Below are positions 41,224 to 51,438 of a stretch of 64,000 bases of DNA, one piece after another. Position numbers and translations under genes: made by a program. The stretch spans positions 38,005-102,004 of the forward strand of contig CAKOXX010000002.1 of assembly GCA_934130405.1 (NCBI GenBank), written 5' to 3'. Position 1 is the stretch's first letter. The number at the start of each line of letters is the position of its first letter. A model generated the notes under the pieces. The model was not told the DNA's origin and did not search any database. It saw nothing but the letters and a program-made list of their open reading frames with translations. This DNA comes from an uncultured Bacilli bacterium (GTDB lineage Bacteria > Bacillota_I > Bacilli_A > RF39 > UBA660).

Positions 41224-41937
41224 ATGAAAGAAAAAGTATTATTAATTATTCCTGCTTATAATGAAGAGGATAACATTTTAAGAACTTGTAGAGAAATAGA
41301 CAAATATAATAAAGAAAATAAAAAGAAATATGATTATGTTGTCATAAATGATGGAAGTCGTGATAAAACAGGTGTTATTCTTGATGAAAATAATATTAAC
41401 CATATTGATTTAATTCATAATTTAGGAATAGGTGGTGCCGTACAAACTGGTTATAAATATGCCTATTATAACGATTATGATATAGCTGTTCAGTATGATG
41501 GGGATGGTCAGCATGATGTTAATTATGTTGATAAGGTTATTAACCCTATAATTAAAAATAAAGCTGATTTTGTAATTGGAAGTCGTTTTGTTGGAGAAAT
41601 TAGTAAATTTAAAACTACTGGTGCTAGACGAGCAGGCATAAAAGTTCTTTCCTTTTTTATTAGAATGGTTTCAGGCCTAAAAATTTATGATACAACAAGT
41701 GGTTTTAGAGCTTGTAACAAAAGAATAATTAAGATTTTTGCTAATGAATATCCATTAGAATATCCTGAACCAATAACAACAGTAGAACTTGCTAAAAAGA
41801 AATTTAGAATATCAGAAGTAGCAGTTAATATGCGTGAAAGAACTGGTGGAAAGTCATCTATTCATACTTGGAAAAATGTCTATTACATGTTAAATGTTTG
41901 TTTGTCAATTATTATTGCTGGAATTAGGAGGGATTAG
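41224..41937 (+). CDS. GT2 glycosyltransferase (polyprenyl-phosphate sugar synthase type)
   Basis: A 237-residue protein of the DPM1/GtrB type: VLLIIPAYNEEDNILRTCRE, VVINDGSRDKTG, AVQYDGDGQHD and GSRFVGE, and DTTSGFRACNKR. It probably loads a sugar onto undecaprenyl phosphate for use by the GT-C-like proteins around it. The following DUF2304 and EamA/SMR-like genes are its usual companions. It starts 4 nt after the previous stop. Confidence 0.87.
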   Translation: MKEKVLLIIPAYNEEDNILRTCREIDKYNKENKKKYDYVVINDGSRDKTGVILDENNINHIDLIHNLGIGGAVQTGYKYAYYNDYDIAVQYDGDGQHDVNYVDKVINPIIKNKADFVIGSRFVGEISKFKTTGARRAGIKVLSFFIRMVSGLKIYDTTSGFRACNKRIIKIFANEYPLEYPEPITTVELAKKKFRISEVAVNMRERTGGKSSIHTWKNVYYMLNVCLSIIIAGIRRD

Positions 41938-41941
41938 TAAT

Positions 41942-42283
41942 ATGTCTAAGAGTTTGATATTAACTGTTTTGTTGTTTGCCTTTATTCTTTTATTTAGTGT
42001 TATTCATTTACTTAGAAAAGGACGAATTCCAGTAAAGTATGCCCTTGTTTGGATACTATCATCATTTGTTGTTGTAATAATATCTTGTATTCCTAATTTA
42101 ATGGAGTCACTTGCTAAATTTTTAGGTTTTGAATTATTATCTAATATGGTTCTTTGTATTTTCATCGGTCTATTATTATTCTTAACCTTGATACTTACTG
42201 TCATGGTAGCAGGTCAAAAGAAGAAAACAACATTATTGATTCAGGAATTGTCATTATTAAAAAAGAAAGTAGAGGATAAATGA
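41942..42283 (+). CDS. DUF2304 membrane protein
   Basis: A 113-residue protein with three spans and the family block GRIPVKYALVWILSSFVVVI, followed by a charged C-terminal coil. DUF2304 proteins occur next to DPM1-like transferases and may regulate or anchor them. The ATG at 41942 has GGAGGG upstream; earlier in-frame starts lie inside the preceding gene. Confidence 0.85.
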   Translation: MSKSLILTVLLFAFILLFSVIHLLRKGRIPVKYALVWILSSFVVVIISCIPNLMESLAKFLGFELLSNMVLCIFIGLLLFLTLILTVMVAGQKKKTTLLIQELSLLKKKVEDK

Positions 42284-42630
42284 TGAAATATTTATTAACG
42301 GCAATTTATATACTTCTAACAACAGGTGGACTTTATTGTTTTAAACTAGGAGGGGATTCACTATCTTTATCTTTAAAAGGAGGAATATCTTTTAAGGTTG
42401 GTTTTGTTACTTTTTTAGGATTACTTCTATATATTGGAAGCTTTCTACTCTGGCAAAAACTTTTAGCTACTTATGATTTGAGTTACATAGTTCCAATTAC
42501 AACTGGAATAGTCCAAGTAATAGTGCTTATAATGGGATATTTTATTTTCAAAGAAAGTGTATCAGCTCTTAACTTTATGGGAATTATATTAGTAATTATA
42601 GGAGTTATTTTAATCTCTATAAAACATTAG
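42283..42630 (+). CDS. EamA/SMR-like small transporter (putative lipid-sugar flippase)
   Basis: A 115-residue protein with four spans of the EamA/small multidrug resistance fold (LSYIVPITTGIVQVIVLIMG, then FKESVSALNFMGIILVIIGV). In glycan clusters such proteins (ArnE/F-like) flip polyprenyl-phosphate sugars. The ATG at 42283 shares its first base with the preceding stop. The ATG at 42280 is the alternative. AGAGGA lies 6 nt before 42283. Confidence 0.8.
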   Translation: MKYLLTAIYILLTTGGLYCFKLGGDSLSLSLKGGISFKVGFVTFLGLLLYIGSFLLWQKLLATYDLSYIVPITTGIVQVIVLIMGYFIFKESVSALNFMGIILVIIGVILISIKH

Positions 42631-42645
42631 AAAGGAATAGTCAAT

Positions 42646-44535
42646 ATGTATTTAGTGTATAGTTTATTTTTATTACTTTCTTTATCCTACTTTATAAAAA
42701 TTAAGTTTAAGATTAATGAATATTATATTCCTCTTATAGTGCTATGTTCAATAGGAATAGAGTTGTTTCTCTTTGGTATAGTTGACCAAATGAAAATAGG
42801 TTATTATTTGATAATATTATCTGGACTTTTAAGTTTTATTTATTTGATAAGTTTAGTTTTTAAAAGAAAACTGGTAATTAAAGACTTTGTATCAGCACCA
42901 ATTTTCTTTTTTACCATTGCCGAAGTACTCTTATATATCGTACTTAGAAATACTCATTATAGTAATTGGGACGAATTTGCCCACTGGGGACCGAACTTGA
43001 AAGCAATGGTACATTACGATTTATTATGGGCCAACAAGGTATGGACAGGTAATCATATTTCTTACCCACCATTTATTGGAATAATTGAATATTTCTTTTG
43101 TAGATTAAGTGGAGGCTTCAGTGAGAGCGTTTCCTATTTTGGAATCAATTCATTAATACTAGCAGCAGTTTTACCAATACTATCAAATTTCAGAAAGTCA
43201 AAGTTAATATTCTTAAATGGTTTATTAATTTACTTTACCATTTATGTTTTAATGAATGTGTTTGGTTTTTCTATTGCTAGTATCTACATTGATTTTGTTT
43301 TAGGTATTTTCTTCTTTACTGGTATGTATATAGCTAGTTTAAAAGATAGTAAAGAGAAAAAATTATTATTACCAATTATCTTATTTTGTTTACCAATAAT
43401 TAAAGATACGGGACTTATATTTTCTGCTATTATTCTTCTTCAACTAGGTATAAAGAAAGTTATCTGTGAAGTTATCAAAAAAAAGAAAATTGATAAAGAG
43501 ATATTATTAACCACCTTATATTTAGTAGCATTGTTAGGAGTAGTTTTTAGTGGATATGGTCTTTGGAAAGTTTATTGTAATAGAAATAATGTTCATGTTG
43601 ATTTTCAACACGATGCTAATAATATAGAAACTTTAAATATAAAAGATTATTTAAAATCAGCAACTTATATAAAAGCTCCTATAGGTAAATTAAAGGATAT
43701 TACTACAACGTTTTATACTGCTTTAAACGACAATAATAGTGGAGTTATCGGAAAGGGACTTGTTAGAAGTGCCATTGGTCTATTGATTGTATTTTTACTA
43801 ATTTTGTTATTAGAATATAACAAAGCCAAAACAAAAGAAGAAAAAGAGAGAATAATTTCTATTATGATTTCTTATTCAATAGGATTTATTATATATGTCT
43901 TATTTATGCTATGTATCTATTTATTTGCTTTGCCAGAACACGAAGGAAGGAACCTTGCTAGCTATTCAAGATATATGTCGACATTTTTTATCGCTGGTTT
44001 TATTTTCATATTAGCATATTTGACAGAGAAGAAAAACAAAACAGGCGTAATTGTATTATTATTAGTAGCTTTCTTATCAACTAACGTAATAAGTTATCTA
44101 AATCCTATTCCTAATAAGCAAGTTATTATTCCTAATGAAATAATTAAAACAGGTGAATTTCTACAGGAAAAGCTAAAGGAAAATGAAAGAGTATATGTAA
44201 TTTATCAAAATACAGATGGTTATGATTTTAATCTTTTAAGGTTTCAAATCGCTCCTATTAGAACAAATCTATTATGGGAGTGGAGTTTAGGTAAACCATA
44301 TAGTGAAACGGATTATTTTACTTATAATATCAGTAAAGAAACTTGGGTGAAAAAACTAATAAAAGAAAATTATGATTATGTCTATTTTGCTAAAGTAGAT
44401 GATCAGTTTATGAACAAATATGGTTCTTTATTTATAGATAAATCAAAAGAAGAATTACAAAACTCATTATATAAAGTGAAAAAAAATAAAAATCGTGTTA
44501 TATTTAAGTATATAGATAAGGTAGAGGTGAAATAA
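42646..44535 (+). CDS. GT-C-like integral membrane glycosyltransferase
   Basis: A 629-residue protein with about 12 spans. The first large outer loop carries NTHYSNWDEFAHWGPNLKAM, an acidic DE motif in the place expected for GT-C enzymes, then SYPPFIGIIEYFF. The C-terminal 100 residues are extracytoplasmic. It would transfer sugar from a polyprenyl carrier to the growing or exported polymer. It starts 15 nt after the previous stop, and its stop is adjacent to the glf start. Confidence 0.72.
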   Translation: MYLVYSLFLLLSLSYFIKIKFKINEYYIPLIVLCSIGIELFLFGIVDQMKIGYYLIILSGLLSFIYLISLVFKRKLVIKDFVSAPIFFFTIAEVLLYIVLRNTHYSNWDEFAHWGPNLKAMVHYDLLWANKVWTGNHISYPPFIGIIEYFFCRLSGGFSESVSYFGINSLILAAVLPILSNFRKSKLIFLNGLLIYFTIYVLMNVFGFSIASIYIDFVLGIFFFTGMYIASLKDSKEKKLLLPIILFCLPIIKDTGLIFSAIILLQLGIKKVICEVIKKKKIDKEILLTTLYLVALLGVVFSGYGLWKVYCNRNNVHVDFQHDANNIETLNIKDYLKSATYIKAPIGKLKDITTTFYTALNDNNSGVIGKGLVRSAIGLLIVFLLILLLEYNKAKTKEEKERIISIMISYSIGFIIYVLFMLCIYLFALPEHEGRNLASYSRYMSTFFIAGFIFILAYLTEKKNKTGVIVLLLVAFLSTNVISYLNPIPNKQVIIPNEIIKTGEFLQEKLKENERVYVIYQNTDGYDFNLLRFQIAPIRTNLLWEWSLGKPYSETDYFTYNISKETWVKKLIKENYDYVYFAKVDDQFMNKYGSLFIDKSKEELQNSLYKVKKNKNRVIFKYIDKVEVK

Positions 44536-45690
44536 GTGAAATATGATGCAATAGTAGTAGGAGCAGGTTTTGCTGGAAGTGTAATGGCAAGATGCTTTGC
44601 AGAAGATAATAAAAAGGTATTGGTTATTGATAAGCGTAGCCATATTGGTGGAAATATGTATGAGGAAACTAGGACAAATGGGGTAAGGGTTCATACTTAT
44701 GGTCCTCACATTTTTCATACTAACGACCAAGAGGTTTTTAACTATTTGAAAAAATATAGTGGCTTTTATTTTTACGAGCATAGAGTTATTGGTTTAATAG
44801 ATGGAAAGTATGTTCCTATTCCTTTTAACTTTAAGTCACTAGAATTATTATTTAATGAAAAACAAAGTAGTATAATAAAAGAAAAATTATTAACTAGTTA
44901 TCCAGATACAAAAAAAGTTTCTATTTTAGATTTGTTAGATAGTAGTGATGCAATAATTAAAAAATTTGGTGAATATGTTTATGAGAAAGTATTTGTTCAT
45001 TATACTGCTAAACAATGGAATATTCCAATAGAAGAAGTAGATACTTCGGTAATAAATAGAGTACCTGTAATATTGGGATATGATGATAGATATTTTCAAG
45101 ATAAATATCAGTTTATGCCTAAAAATGGTTATAATGAGATATTTAATAATCTATTAAATCATAATAATATAGAAGTAAAACTTAATAAAGATGCTAAAGA
45201 TTTCTTAGAAATAAAAGATAATAAAATATATGTTGATGGTTTAGAATATAATGGAGAAGTTGTTTATAGTGGAGCACTTGATGAATTATTGAATTATCAA
45301 TATGGAGCATTACCATATCGTTCTTTAAATTTAGTATTTTCTGATTATAAGGAAAACTATTATCAGCCAAGTAGTGTGGTAAATTATCCAAATGATGAGA
45401 AATTTACTAGAATTACCGAGTTTAAATATCTTTCTAATCAGATAGTTCAAGATAATACTACAATATTAAGAGAATATCCTCTTACATATGATTATAAGGA
45501 TAAAAATCATATTCCTTACTATGCTATTTTAAATGATGATAATAAAAAACTATATGAAAAATATTTTAATTTAGTAAAAGATATTAAAAACTTTCATTTA
45601 TGTGGACGCTTAGCAGAATATAAATATTATAATATGGATGCAGTTATAAAAAGAGCATTAGAATTATATAAAGAAATTAAAGGAGAATAG
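44536..45690 (+). CDS. glf: UDP-galactopyranose mutase
   Basis: It converts UDP-galactopyranose to UDP-galactofuranose, which shows that the polymer contains Galf. It is a 384-residue flavoprotein with N-terminal FAD motif YDAIVVGAGFAGSVMARCFA, then KRSHIGGNMYEE, HTYGPHIFHTND and the Arg-containing FTRITEFKYL. The C-terminal FAD loop is CGRLAEYKYYNMDAVI. It starts at GTG with AGAGGTG upstream, directly after the preceding gene. Confidence 0.95.
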   Translation: MKYDAIVVGAGFAGSVMARCFAEDNKKVLVIDKRSHIGGNMYEETRTNGVRVHTYGPHIFHTNDQEVFNYLKKYSGFYFYEHRVIGLIDGKYVPIPFNFKSLELLFNEKQSSIIKEKLLTSYPDTKKVSILDLLDSSDAIIKKFGEYVYEKVFVHYTAKQWNIPIEEVDTSVINRVPVILGYDDRYFQDKYQFMPKNGYNEIFNNLLNHNNIEVKLNKDAKDFLEIKDNKIYVDGLEYNGEVVYSGALDELLNYQYGALPYRSLNLVFSDYKENYYQPSSVVNYPNDEKFTRITEFKYLSNQIVQDNTTILREYPLTYDYKDKNHIPYYAILNDDNKKLYEKYFNLVKDIKNFHLCGRLAEYKYYNMDAVIKRALELYKEIKGE

Positions 45691-45694
45691 TAGT

Positions 45695-46735
45695 ATGGCA
45701 CAAAAAAAATTAAGTATTATAGTACCTTGCTATAAAGTAGAAAAGTATTTACCAAGATGTCTTGATTCATTAGTTAATCAAACTCTTGAAGATATAGAAA
45801 TTATTTGTATTAATGATGGTTCACCTGATAATTGTTTAAAGATACTAAAAGAATATCAAAAGAAATATAAAGATAAAATAGTTATTATTGATAAGAAAAA
45901 TGAAGGCGTTTGGCGTGGCAGAAAAGATGGTATTAAAAAAGCTACTGGTGAATTTATTGGTTTTGTAGATAGTGATGATTATGTAGATGTTACTTTTGCA
46001 AAGAAATTATATAGTAAAGCCAAAAAAGAAAATGCTGATATAGCAGTTTGTGGATTTGATAGAATTGATTTGGATACTGGAAAACGTTTTTCAAGAGAAA
46101 TGTGCAAGAGTGAAGATAAGGTTATAGATATATTAAAAGATCCAGGACCTCTATTAGAAATGAATGGAGCACCTTGGAATAAGATATATAAAGCAAATTT
46201 ATTAAAAGAACAAGCAGATTTAGAGCATCCTCCTCGAATATTAGATGATATGATGTTTTTACTACTTATTTATATAAATGCTAAAAAGGTAGTATTTGTA
46301 AATGAAAGTTTAGTTTTTTATATGGTAAGACAAGGTTCAATCATAACATCTATTAAAAAAGAACAAGTTGAATCTACCTACCAAGCAATGATAGAAGTAA
46401 GAAAAGTATACGAAAATAGTGAAAATAGAGTAAGAATGTTGCCACTTTTAGATGCTATGGCTTTTCTACATTTAGGTGTTTCTTTAATGTTTAGATTATC
46501 TTATGATAAAAATTGTAAGTTGAAAGAAGCAGTTAAAGAAAATAGTGAATTTTTAGATAATTATTTTCCAACTTGGCGATATACTAAATTTGTTAAGTTA
46601 GGATATGTTATTAAAAATCATGTTAATTTTAAACTTTGGATTATAAAGATAGTGTATAAGTTACATTTATTTAGAGCCTTCTTAGCAATTTATCGTTTTA
46701 TGATAGATAAACTACATATTGATATTAAATGGTAG
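45695..46735 (+). CDS. GT2 glycosyltransferase
   Basis: A 346-residue GT-A family 2 enzyme: LSIIVPCYKVEKYLPRCLDS, IICINDGSPDNCL, FVDSDDYVD, then a C-terminal helical region with NKIYKANLL and ILDDMMFLLLI. This is the common form of polymer side-chain or backbone transferases. It starts 4 nt after glf. A galactofuranosyltransferase role is possible from position only. Confidence 0.87.
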   Translation: MAQKKLSIIVPCYKVEKYLPRCLDSLVNQTLEDIEIICINDGSPDNCLKILKEYQKKYKDKIVIIDKKNEGVWRGRKDGIKKATGEFIGFVDSDDYVDVTFAKKLYSKAKKENADIAVCGFDRIDLDTGKRFSREMCKSEDKVIDILKDPGPLLEMNGAPWNKIYKANLLKEQADLEHPPRILDDMMFLLLIYINAKKVVFVNESLVFYMVRQGSIITSIKKEQVESTYQAMIEVRKVYENSENRVRMLPLLDAMAFLHLGVSLMFRLSYDKNCKLKEAVKENSEFLDNYFPTWRYTKFVKLGYVIKNHVNFKLWIIKIVYKLHLFRAFLAIYRFMIDKLHIDIKW

Positions 46736-46754
46736 TACTACTTTAGAGGTTTTT

Positions 46755-48824
46755 ATGTTAAAAAAATACAAAGAAATTGCTGAAGTATTGTTATCAATTA
46801 TTTGTTATTATATAGCTTTATTACCAATATATTTAAAATATTCTCAAAAGTTAGTAGTAGTTTTATTAGGAATTATTGGTTCAATAGTTTTATTAGTTGA
46901 TTTTTTTAATCACAAAAAGGTAAAGAAAGTTTGCAATTTTATTATAGATAAGAGATATTTTATTGCTACTATAGTTTTTATTATTTGTCTGGTTTTTAAG
47001 TTACATACATCATCAATTGGTTGTTATCACTACTTATTTAAAGATGAAGCTAATAAAGTTGAAGCTACTACCATATTGGGAATGAGTAGGGGAATTCGCT
47101 CTGATGAATATATGGTTCACACACCCTATTACTTTTCTCAATATTATAATAATTATAAAAAAATTAGTAAGCAGATGAGCTTAACTGGTCAAGATATGAT
47201 TATAGGTTATAATGCTCCTGTTAAAGATATTAGTTTATTAGCTAAACCATTAACTTGGGGTTATGTTCTATTAGGAAATGAATATGGTTTATCATGGTAT
47301 TTCTCTTTGAAAATAATTTTACTAATACTAATTTCGTATGAATTTGTAATGATACTCACCAAAAATAATAAGAAAGTATCTATTATGGGAACGTTACTAA
47401 TTTCTTATTCTCCAGCTATTCAGTGGTGGTTTGTGCCTCATATGGCCGATGTATTTTTATGGAGTATGGCCTTATGTGTTATTGCTTATCACTTTTTTAC
47501 GACTAACAAAAGATGGCTTAAAAATCTTTTAACTATTATAGCTCCCTTAGTTTTATCTGTTTTCGTTTTAGCTTTATTCCCATCTTGTCAAATTCCCTTA
47601 GGAATTATTGCTTTTTGCTTATTTGTGGGAGCACTTGTTAGAGATAAAGAAAAGATAAATTTTGAGAAGAAAGATATATTTAGAATTTTATTTATATTCT
47701 TAGTAGCTATCATTATTTTAAGTTATAGCTTACTAACCTCTTTAGATGCTATTAAACTACTATATGATACTGTTTATCCAGGAAAAAGAGTTTCTCTAGG
47801 AGGGCAATATACCTTTAGAAATCTATTTACTAATTTAACAACTTTATTTTTACCATACAAAGAAAGTAATGTTTTAAATAATTGTGAAGTGAGTGATTTC
47901 ATTCATATTGTAATACCCTGTGTTATTATTTTCCCTTTTATATATAAAAGGTTAAAAGAAGAAAAAGATTCTAATTTAATTATTGGAAAGATTATTTTTA
48001 TATCTTTAATTATTGAAGTAGTATTTATGTTAGTTGGTTTCAATGAGTTACTTGCTAAATTAACTTTATTTTCTTATATAAATAGAATGGAACTAGTATA
48101 TGGTTTTACATCGGTACTATTTTCTTTATGGACTATATCTATTCTATGGAAGTATAAAGATATTTTATCGATGAAAATTAAAATTTTTTCTATATTGATA
48201 TTTATAATTGGTTATTATTTAACTATTACACAGCAAAATATTGAGTATTTACCAATTTACGTGTACTTGCTTGAAATATTAGCTTTTTCAATTTTAGTTT
48301 TTTCGATTTATCAAATAAAGCAAAAAAATTCTATTCTAATACTATTTTTCATCTTAGTAGTGTCTTCTTTTACAATTAATCCTATTGCATATGGTACGAC
48401 TGCTATTACTGATTATGAATTAATATCAGCAGTAAAGAAGACAATCACTAAGAACAATCAATATGTTTTAGCAACTGATTCTTTGCAACTGCAATCATTA
48501 TTACTTGCTAATGGTCTAAAAACTATTAATGGTGTTAATTTTTATCCAGATTTAAAAAAATGGAAATTAATTGATCCTAAAGAAGAATATAAAGATATTT
48601 ATAATAGATATTATCATACTGAGGTAAGACTTACTGATAAAAAGACCAATTTTGAGTTAAAACAAGCAGATATGTTTATTTTAAATCTTAATATTTTAGA
48701 TATTAAGAAATGGCCTGTTAAAACTATAGTTTCAGGAAAATCATATGATGATTTATTTAAACAAGCAAATATCAAGTTCCAAAAGAAAAAAAGTATGGGT
48801 TATTTTATCTATATTTTAGAGTAA
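46755..48824 (+). CDS. Multi-spanning membrane protein, GT-C-like, paralogue 2
   Basis: A 689-residue protein with about 14 spans, clearly related to the product at 39120. Shared blocks are LGMSRGIRSDEYMVHTPYYF, NAPVKDISLLAKPLTWGYVL, SYSPAIQWWFVPHMADVFLW and DTVYPGKRVSLGGQYTFRN, and the C-terminal loop (NGVNFYPDLKKWKLIDP). The two paralogues in one operon probably transfer the same kind of carrier-linked sugar to different acceptors. The ATG at 46755 is preceded by AGAGGT. The in-frame ATG at 46719 lies within the previous gene. Confidence 0.65.
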   Translation: MLKKYKEIAEVLLSIICYYIALLPIYLKYSQKLVVVLLGIIGSIVLLVDFFNHKKVKKVCNFIIDKRYFIATIVFIICLVFKLHTSSIGCYHYLFKDEANKVEATTILGMSRGIRSDEYMVHTPYYFSQYYNNYKKISKQMSLTGQDMIIGYNAPVKDISLLAKPLTWGYVLLGNEYGLSWYFSLKIILLILISYEFVMILTKNNKKVSIMGTLLISYSPAIQWWFVPHMADVFLWSMALCVIAYHFFTTNKRWLKNLLTIIAPLVLSVFVLALFPSCQIPLGIIAFCLFVGALVRDKEKINFEKKDIFRILFIFLVAIIILSYSLLTSLDAIKLLYDTVYPGKRVSLGGQYTFRNLFTNLTTLFLPYKESNVLNNCEVSDFIHIVIPCVIIFPFIYKRLKEEKDSNLIIGKIIFISLIIEVVFMLVGFNELLAKLTLFSYINRMELVYGFTSVLFSLWTISILWKYKDILSMKIKIFSILIFIIGYYLTITQQNIEYLPIYVYLLEILAFSILVFSIYQIKQKNSILILFFILVVSSFTINPIAYGTTAITDYELISAVKKTITKNNQYVLATDSLQLQSLLLANGLKTINGVNFYPDLKKWKLIDPKEEYKDIYNRYYHTEVRLTDKKTNFELKQADMFILNLNILDIKKWPVKTIVSGKSYDDLFKQANIKFQKKKSMGYFIYILE

Positions 48825-48850
48825 ATATTTAGAGTGAAAGGATAAAATAG

Positions 48851-50452
48851 ATGAAAAAAATAACCAAGGAAATATTTAAATTAAACTATATAAATTTCTT
48901 TACATTGTTATTTTCAAGTTTTTTAGGAGCCATCTTAATATTTAGTAATAACTTTGTTTATAAGGATAATGTTTATGCTAAATATAGTGAAATTGTTATA
49001 AATAGCATTTCCTTTTGGGAAATAGTTTTGTTCTTAATTATTTCTATTATCATTTATATTTTGCTTAGTATAGTTAGCTTAACAATTTATGAAAAGCCTT
49101 ATTTCTTTGAAAAGAGTACTAGAAAAATGTCACAGAGTAAATTTCTTACGCTTTTCTTACTATTTTTTCTAACTTGGTCAGTATATTTATTATCATACTA
49201 TCCAGGTGCAGTCTATTCTGATGCTTTTACTTCTATGACTCAAGCGTTATCTTTTAAAATAAATAATCATCATACTATACTTTATTCCTCTTATCTTTCT
49301 TTATTTGCTTATCTAGGTAAGTTTTTAAATAATTATAATATTGCTATTTTCATTTATATAATTATTCAATACTTATTTATGATATTTGTATTGGTAACTG
49401 TAATAAAGTGGTTATATAATAGGGGACTAAAGTTTAATTATGCCGTGTTTATATCAATAATATTTTTGTTTTGTCCTTTATTTCCTTACTATGCAATAAC
49501 TGTTTGGAAGGATACATTCTTTTCTTTATTCTTACTATTATATGTAATGTTTTTAATAGATTATTTGACTGGTAAAGTTGATTTGAAAAAAAGAATAAAT
49601 ATTATTAAATTTCTTTTATTAAGTTTCTTTGTTTGTTTCTTACGAAACAATGGTATTTATATAGTATTATTTACATTACTTTGTATCCTTATGTTTGATA
49701 TGAAAAGTATTAAGAAAAATAAACTTTTCTTAATAATTGATATTTCTTTTATAATATTTACTTTTATAATTCAAGGACCAATTTATAGTAAATTGAAATT
49801 AAGTACAGAATATGTAGAGAGAATTGCTATTCCAATGCAGCAAGTTGCAGCTATTGTTAGTAATGGTAAATATAGTACTGATGATGTAAAGACTATTTCT
49901 AAGATTTGGGATTTAGAAGAAGTAAAGGAAAAATATACTCCATATTTAGCTGATACGATGAAGTGGTATATTACTAGTTTTGATGATAACTATTTAATAA
50001 CTCATCGAAAAGAATTTATTATAGAGTGGCTTGGACTAATTAATAAAAATAAAGATATAGCTTTTAAGTCATATCTATTAGAGACACTTGGATTTTGGAA
50101 TATTAGGTATGGTTCTAGTATTAGTTATATTCAAGATGGGGTGTGGCAAAATGACTATGGAGTTAGACAACAAGACTACTTTGAAAAAATATTTAATTTT
50201 TCTTTTGCTAATATTGTAAGACCAGCTAGGTATATAAGTTCTGGATTATTCTTCTTTGTAATACTACTATTTGGTATCATTTCTTTTAGAAAAAAAGGTT
50301 TTAAAGGATTTGTTGCTTTTGCTCCGTTACTTGGAATATGGCTAACGGTAATGATAGCGACTCCAATAGCTTTTAGCTTACGTTATGTTTATATCTTTGT
50401 TTTATTTGTACCACTTAGTTTCCTAGTGCCAGAAATGTTAGATGATTATTAA
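48851..50452 (+). CDS. DUF6020-like integral membrane protein
   Basis: A 533-residue protein with about 12 spans. SYYPGAVYSDAFTSMTQALS, then HHTILYSSYLS and AITVWKDTFFSLFLLLYVMF, match my memory of DUF6020-type GT-C-like proteins, where the acidic residue in the YPG..YSD loop is conserved. It is probably another carrier-sugar-dependent transferase. It starts 27 nt after the previous gene with a GTGAAAGGA site. Confidence 0.65.
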   Translation: MKKITKEIFKLNYINFFTLLFSSFLGAILIFSNNFVYKDNVYAKYSEIVINSISFWEIVLFLIISIIIYILLSIVSLTIYEKPYFFEKSTRKMSQSKFLTLFLLFFLTWSVYLLSYYPGAVYSDAFTSMTQALSFKINNHHTILYSSYLSLFAYLGKFLNNYNIAIFIYIIIQYLFMIFVLVTVIKWLYNRGLKFNYAVFISIIFLFCPLFPYYAITVWKDTFFSLFLLLYVMFLIDYLTGKVDLKKRINIIKFLLLSFFVCFLRNNGIYIVLFTLLCILMFDMKSIKKNKLFLIIDISFIIFTFIIQGPIYSKLKLSTEYVERIAIPMQQVAAIVSNGKYSTDDVKTISKIWDLEEVKEKYTPYLADTMKWYITSFDDNYLITHRKEFIIEWLGLINKNKDIAFKSYLLETLGFWNIRYGSSISYIQDGVWQNDYGVRQQDYFEKIFNFSFANIVRPARYISSGLFFFVILLFGIISFRKKGFKGFVAFAPLLGIWLTVMIATPIAFSLRYVYIFVLFVPLSFLVPEMLDDY

Positions 50453-50499
50453 AATCTATGTTATAATTTAATTGTTATATTTTGTATGAGGAGTTTGTT

Positions 50500-51438
50500 A
50501 TGAAAAAAAATAAAAAAATTGCTGTGTTGATTCCTTGTTATAATGAATCAAAAACTATTAAGAAAGTAGTAGAAGACTATAAAAAAGCGTTACCAGAAGC
50601 AGATATTTATGTTTATGATAACAATTCATCTGACCATACTGATGAAATTGCAAGAGAAGCTGGTGCTATTGTAAGATATGAATATCGTCAAGGAAAAGGT
50701 AATGTTATCAGAAGTATGTTTAAAGATATAGATGCTGATTGTTATTTAATGATTGATGGTGATGATACTTATCCAGCAGAGAATGCTAGAGAAATGTGTG
50801 ACTTAGTCCTTAATAAAAAAGTTGATATGGTAATAGGTGATAGACTTTCTTCTACTTATTTTACTGAGAATAAAAGACCTTTCCATAATTTTGGAAATCG
50901 TTTAGTAAGAGGATTGATTAACTTTTTGTTTGAAAGTAATGTTCGTGATATTATGACTGGTTATCGTGCTTTTAGTTATGAATTTGTAAAGACTTTTCCT
51001 GTGTTATCGAAAGGTTTTGAAATAGAAACAGAAATGACTATTCACGCTCTTGATAAGAATTTCTTATTAGAAGAAGTTAAGGTCGGTTATAGAGACCGTC
51101 CTGCTGGTAGTGTTTCAAAGCTTAATACGTATCGTGATGGTTTTAGAGTATTAAAAACGATTGGAAGACTATTCAAAGAGTATAAACCAACTATTTTCTT
51201 TAGTTTACTTAGTTTATTATTTTTAATTATTTCTGTTGGTTTTGGTATTCCTGTTTTTGCTGAATATTTTAAGACTGGTTTGGTACCAAGATATCCAACT
51301 TTAATATTCTCTGGCTTTATGTTAATGATTGCTCTTGTGCTATTTGCTTGTGGAGTAGTATTAGAAGTGGTTGTTAAAAAACATCGTCAATTGTTTGAAC
51401 TTATGTTAATAAATGTTAATAGAGGAAAAGAAGGATAA
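50500..51438 (+). CDS. GT2 glycosyltransferase, polyprenyl-phosphate sugar synthase with membrane anchor
   Basis: A DPM1/GtrB-type enzyme: IAVLIPCYNESKTIKKVVED, VYDNNSSDHTDEI, MIDGDDTYP and GDRLSSTYF, then DIMTGYRAFSYEF. Two C-terminal spans (FSLLSLLFLIISVGFGIPVF and the next) anchor it in the membrane. The ATG at 50500 has GAGGAG upstream. It overlaps the start of the GtrA gene by one base, the usual GtrB-GtrA pairing. Confidence 0.88.
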   Translation: MKKNKKIAVLIPCYNESKTIKKVVEDYKKALPEADIYVYDNNSSDHTDEIAREAGAIVRYEYRQGKGNVIRSMFKDIDADCYLMIDGDDTYPAENAREMCDLVLNKKVDMVIGDRLSSTYFTENKRPFHNFGNRLVRGLINFLFESNVRDIMTGYRAFSYEFVKTFPVLSKGFEIETEMTIHALDKNFLLEEVKVGYRDRPAGSVSKLNTYRDGFRVLKTIGRLFKEYKPTIFFSLLSLLFLIISVGFGIPVFAEYFKTGLVPRYPTLIFSGFMLMIALVLFACGVVLEVVVKKHRQLFELMLINVNRGKEG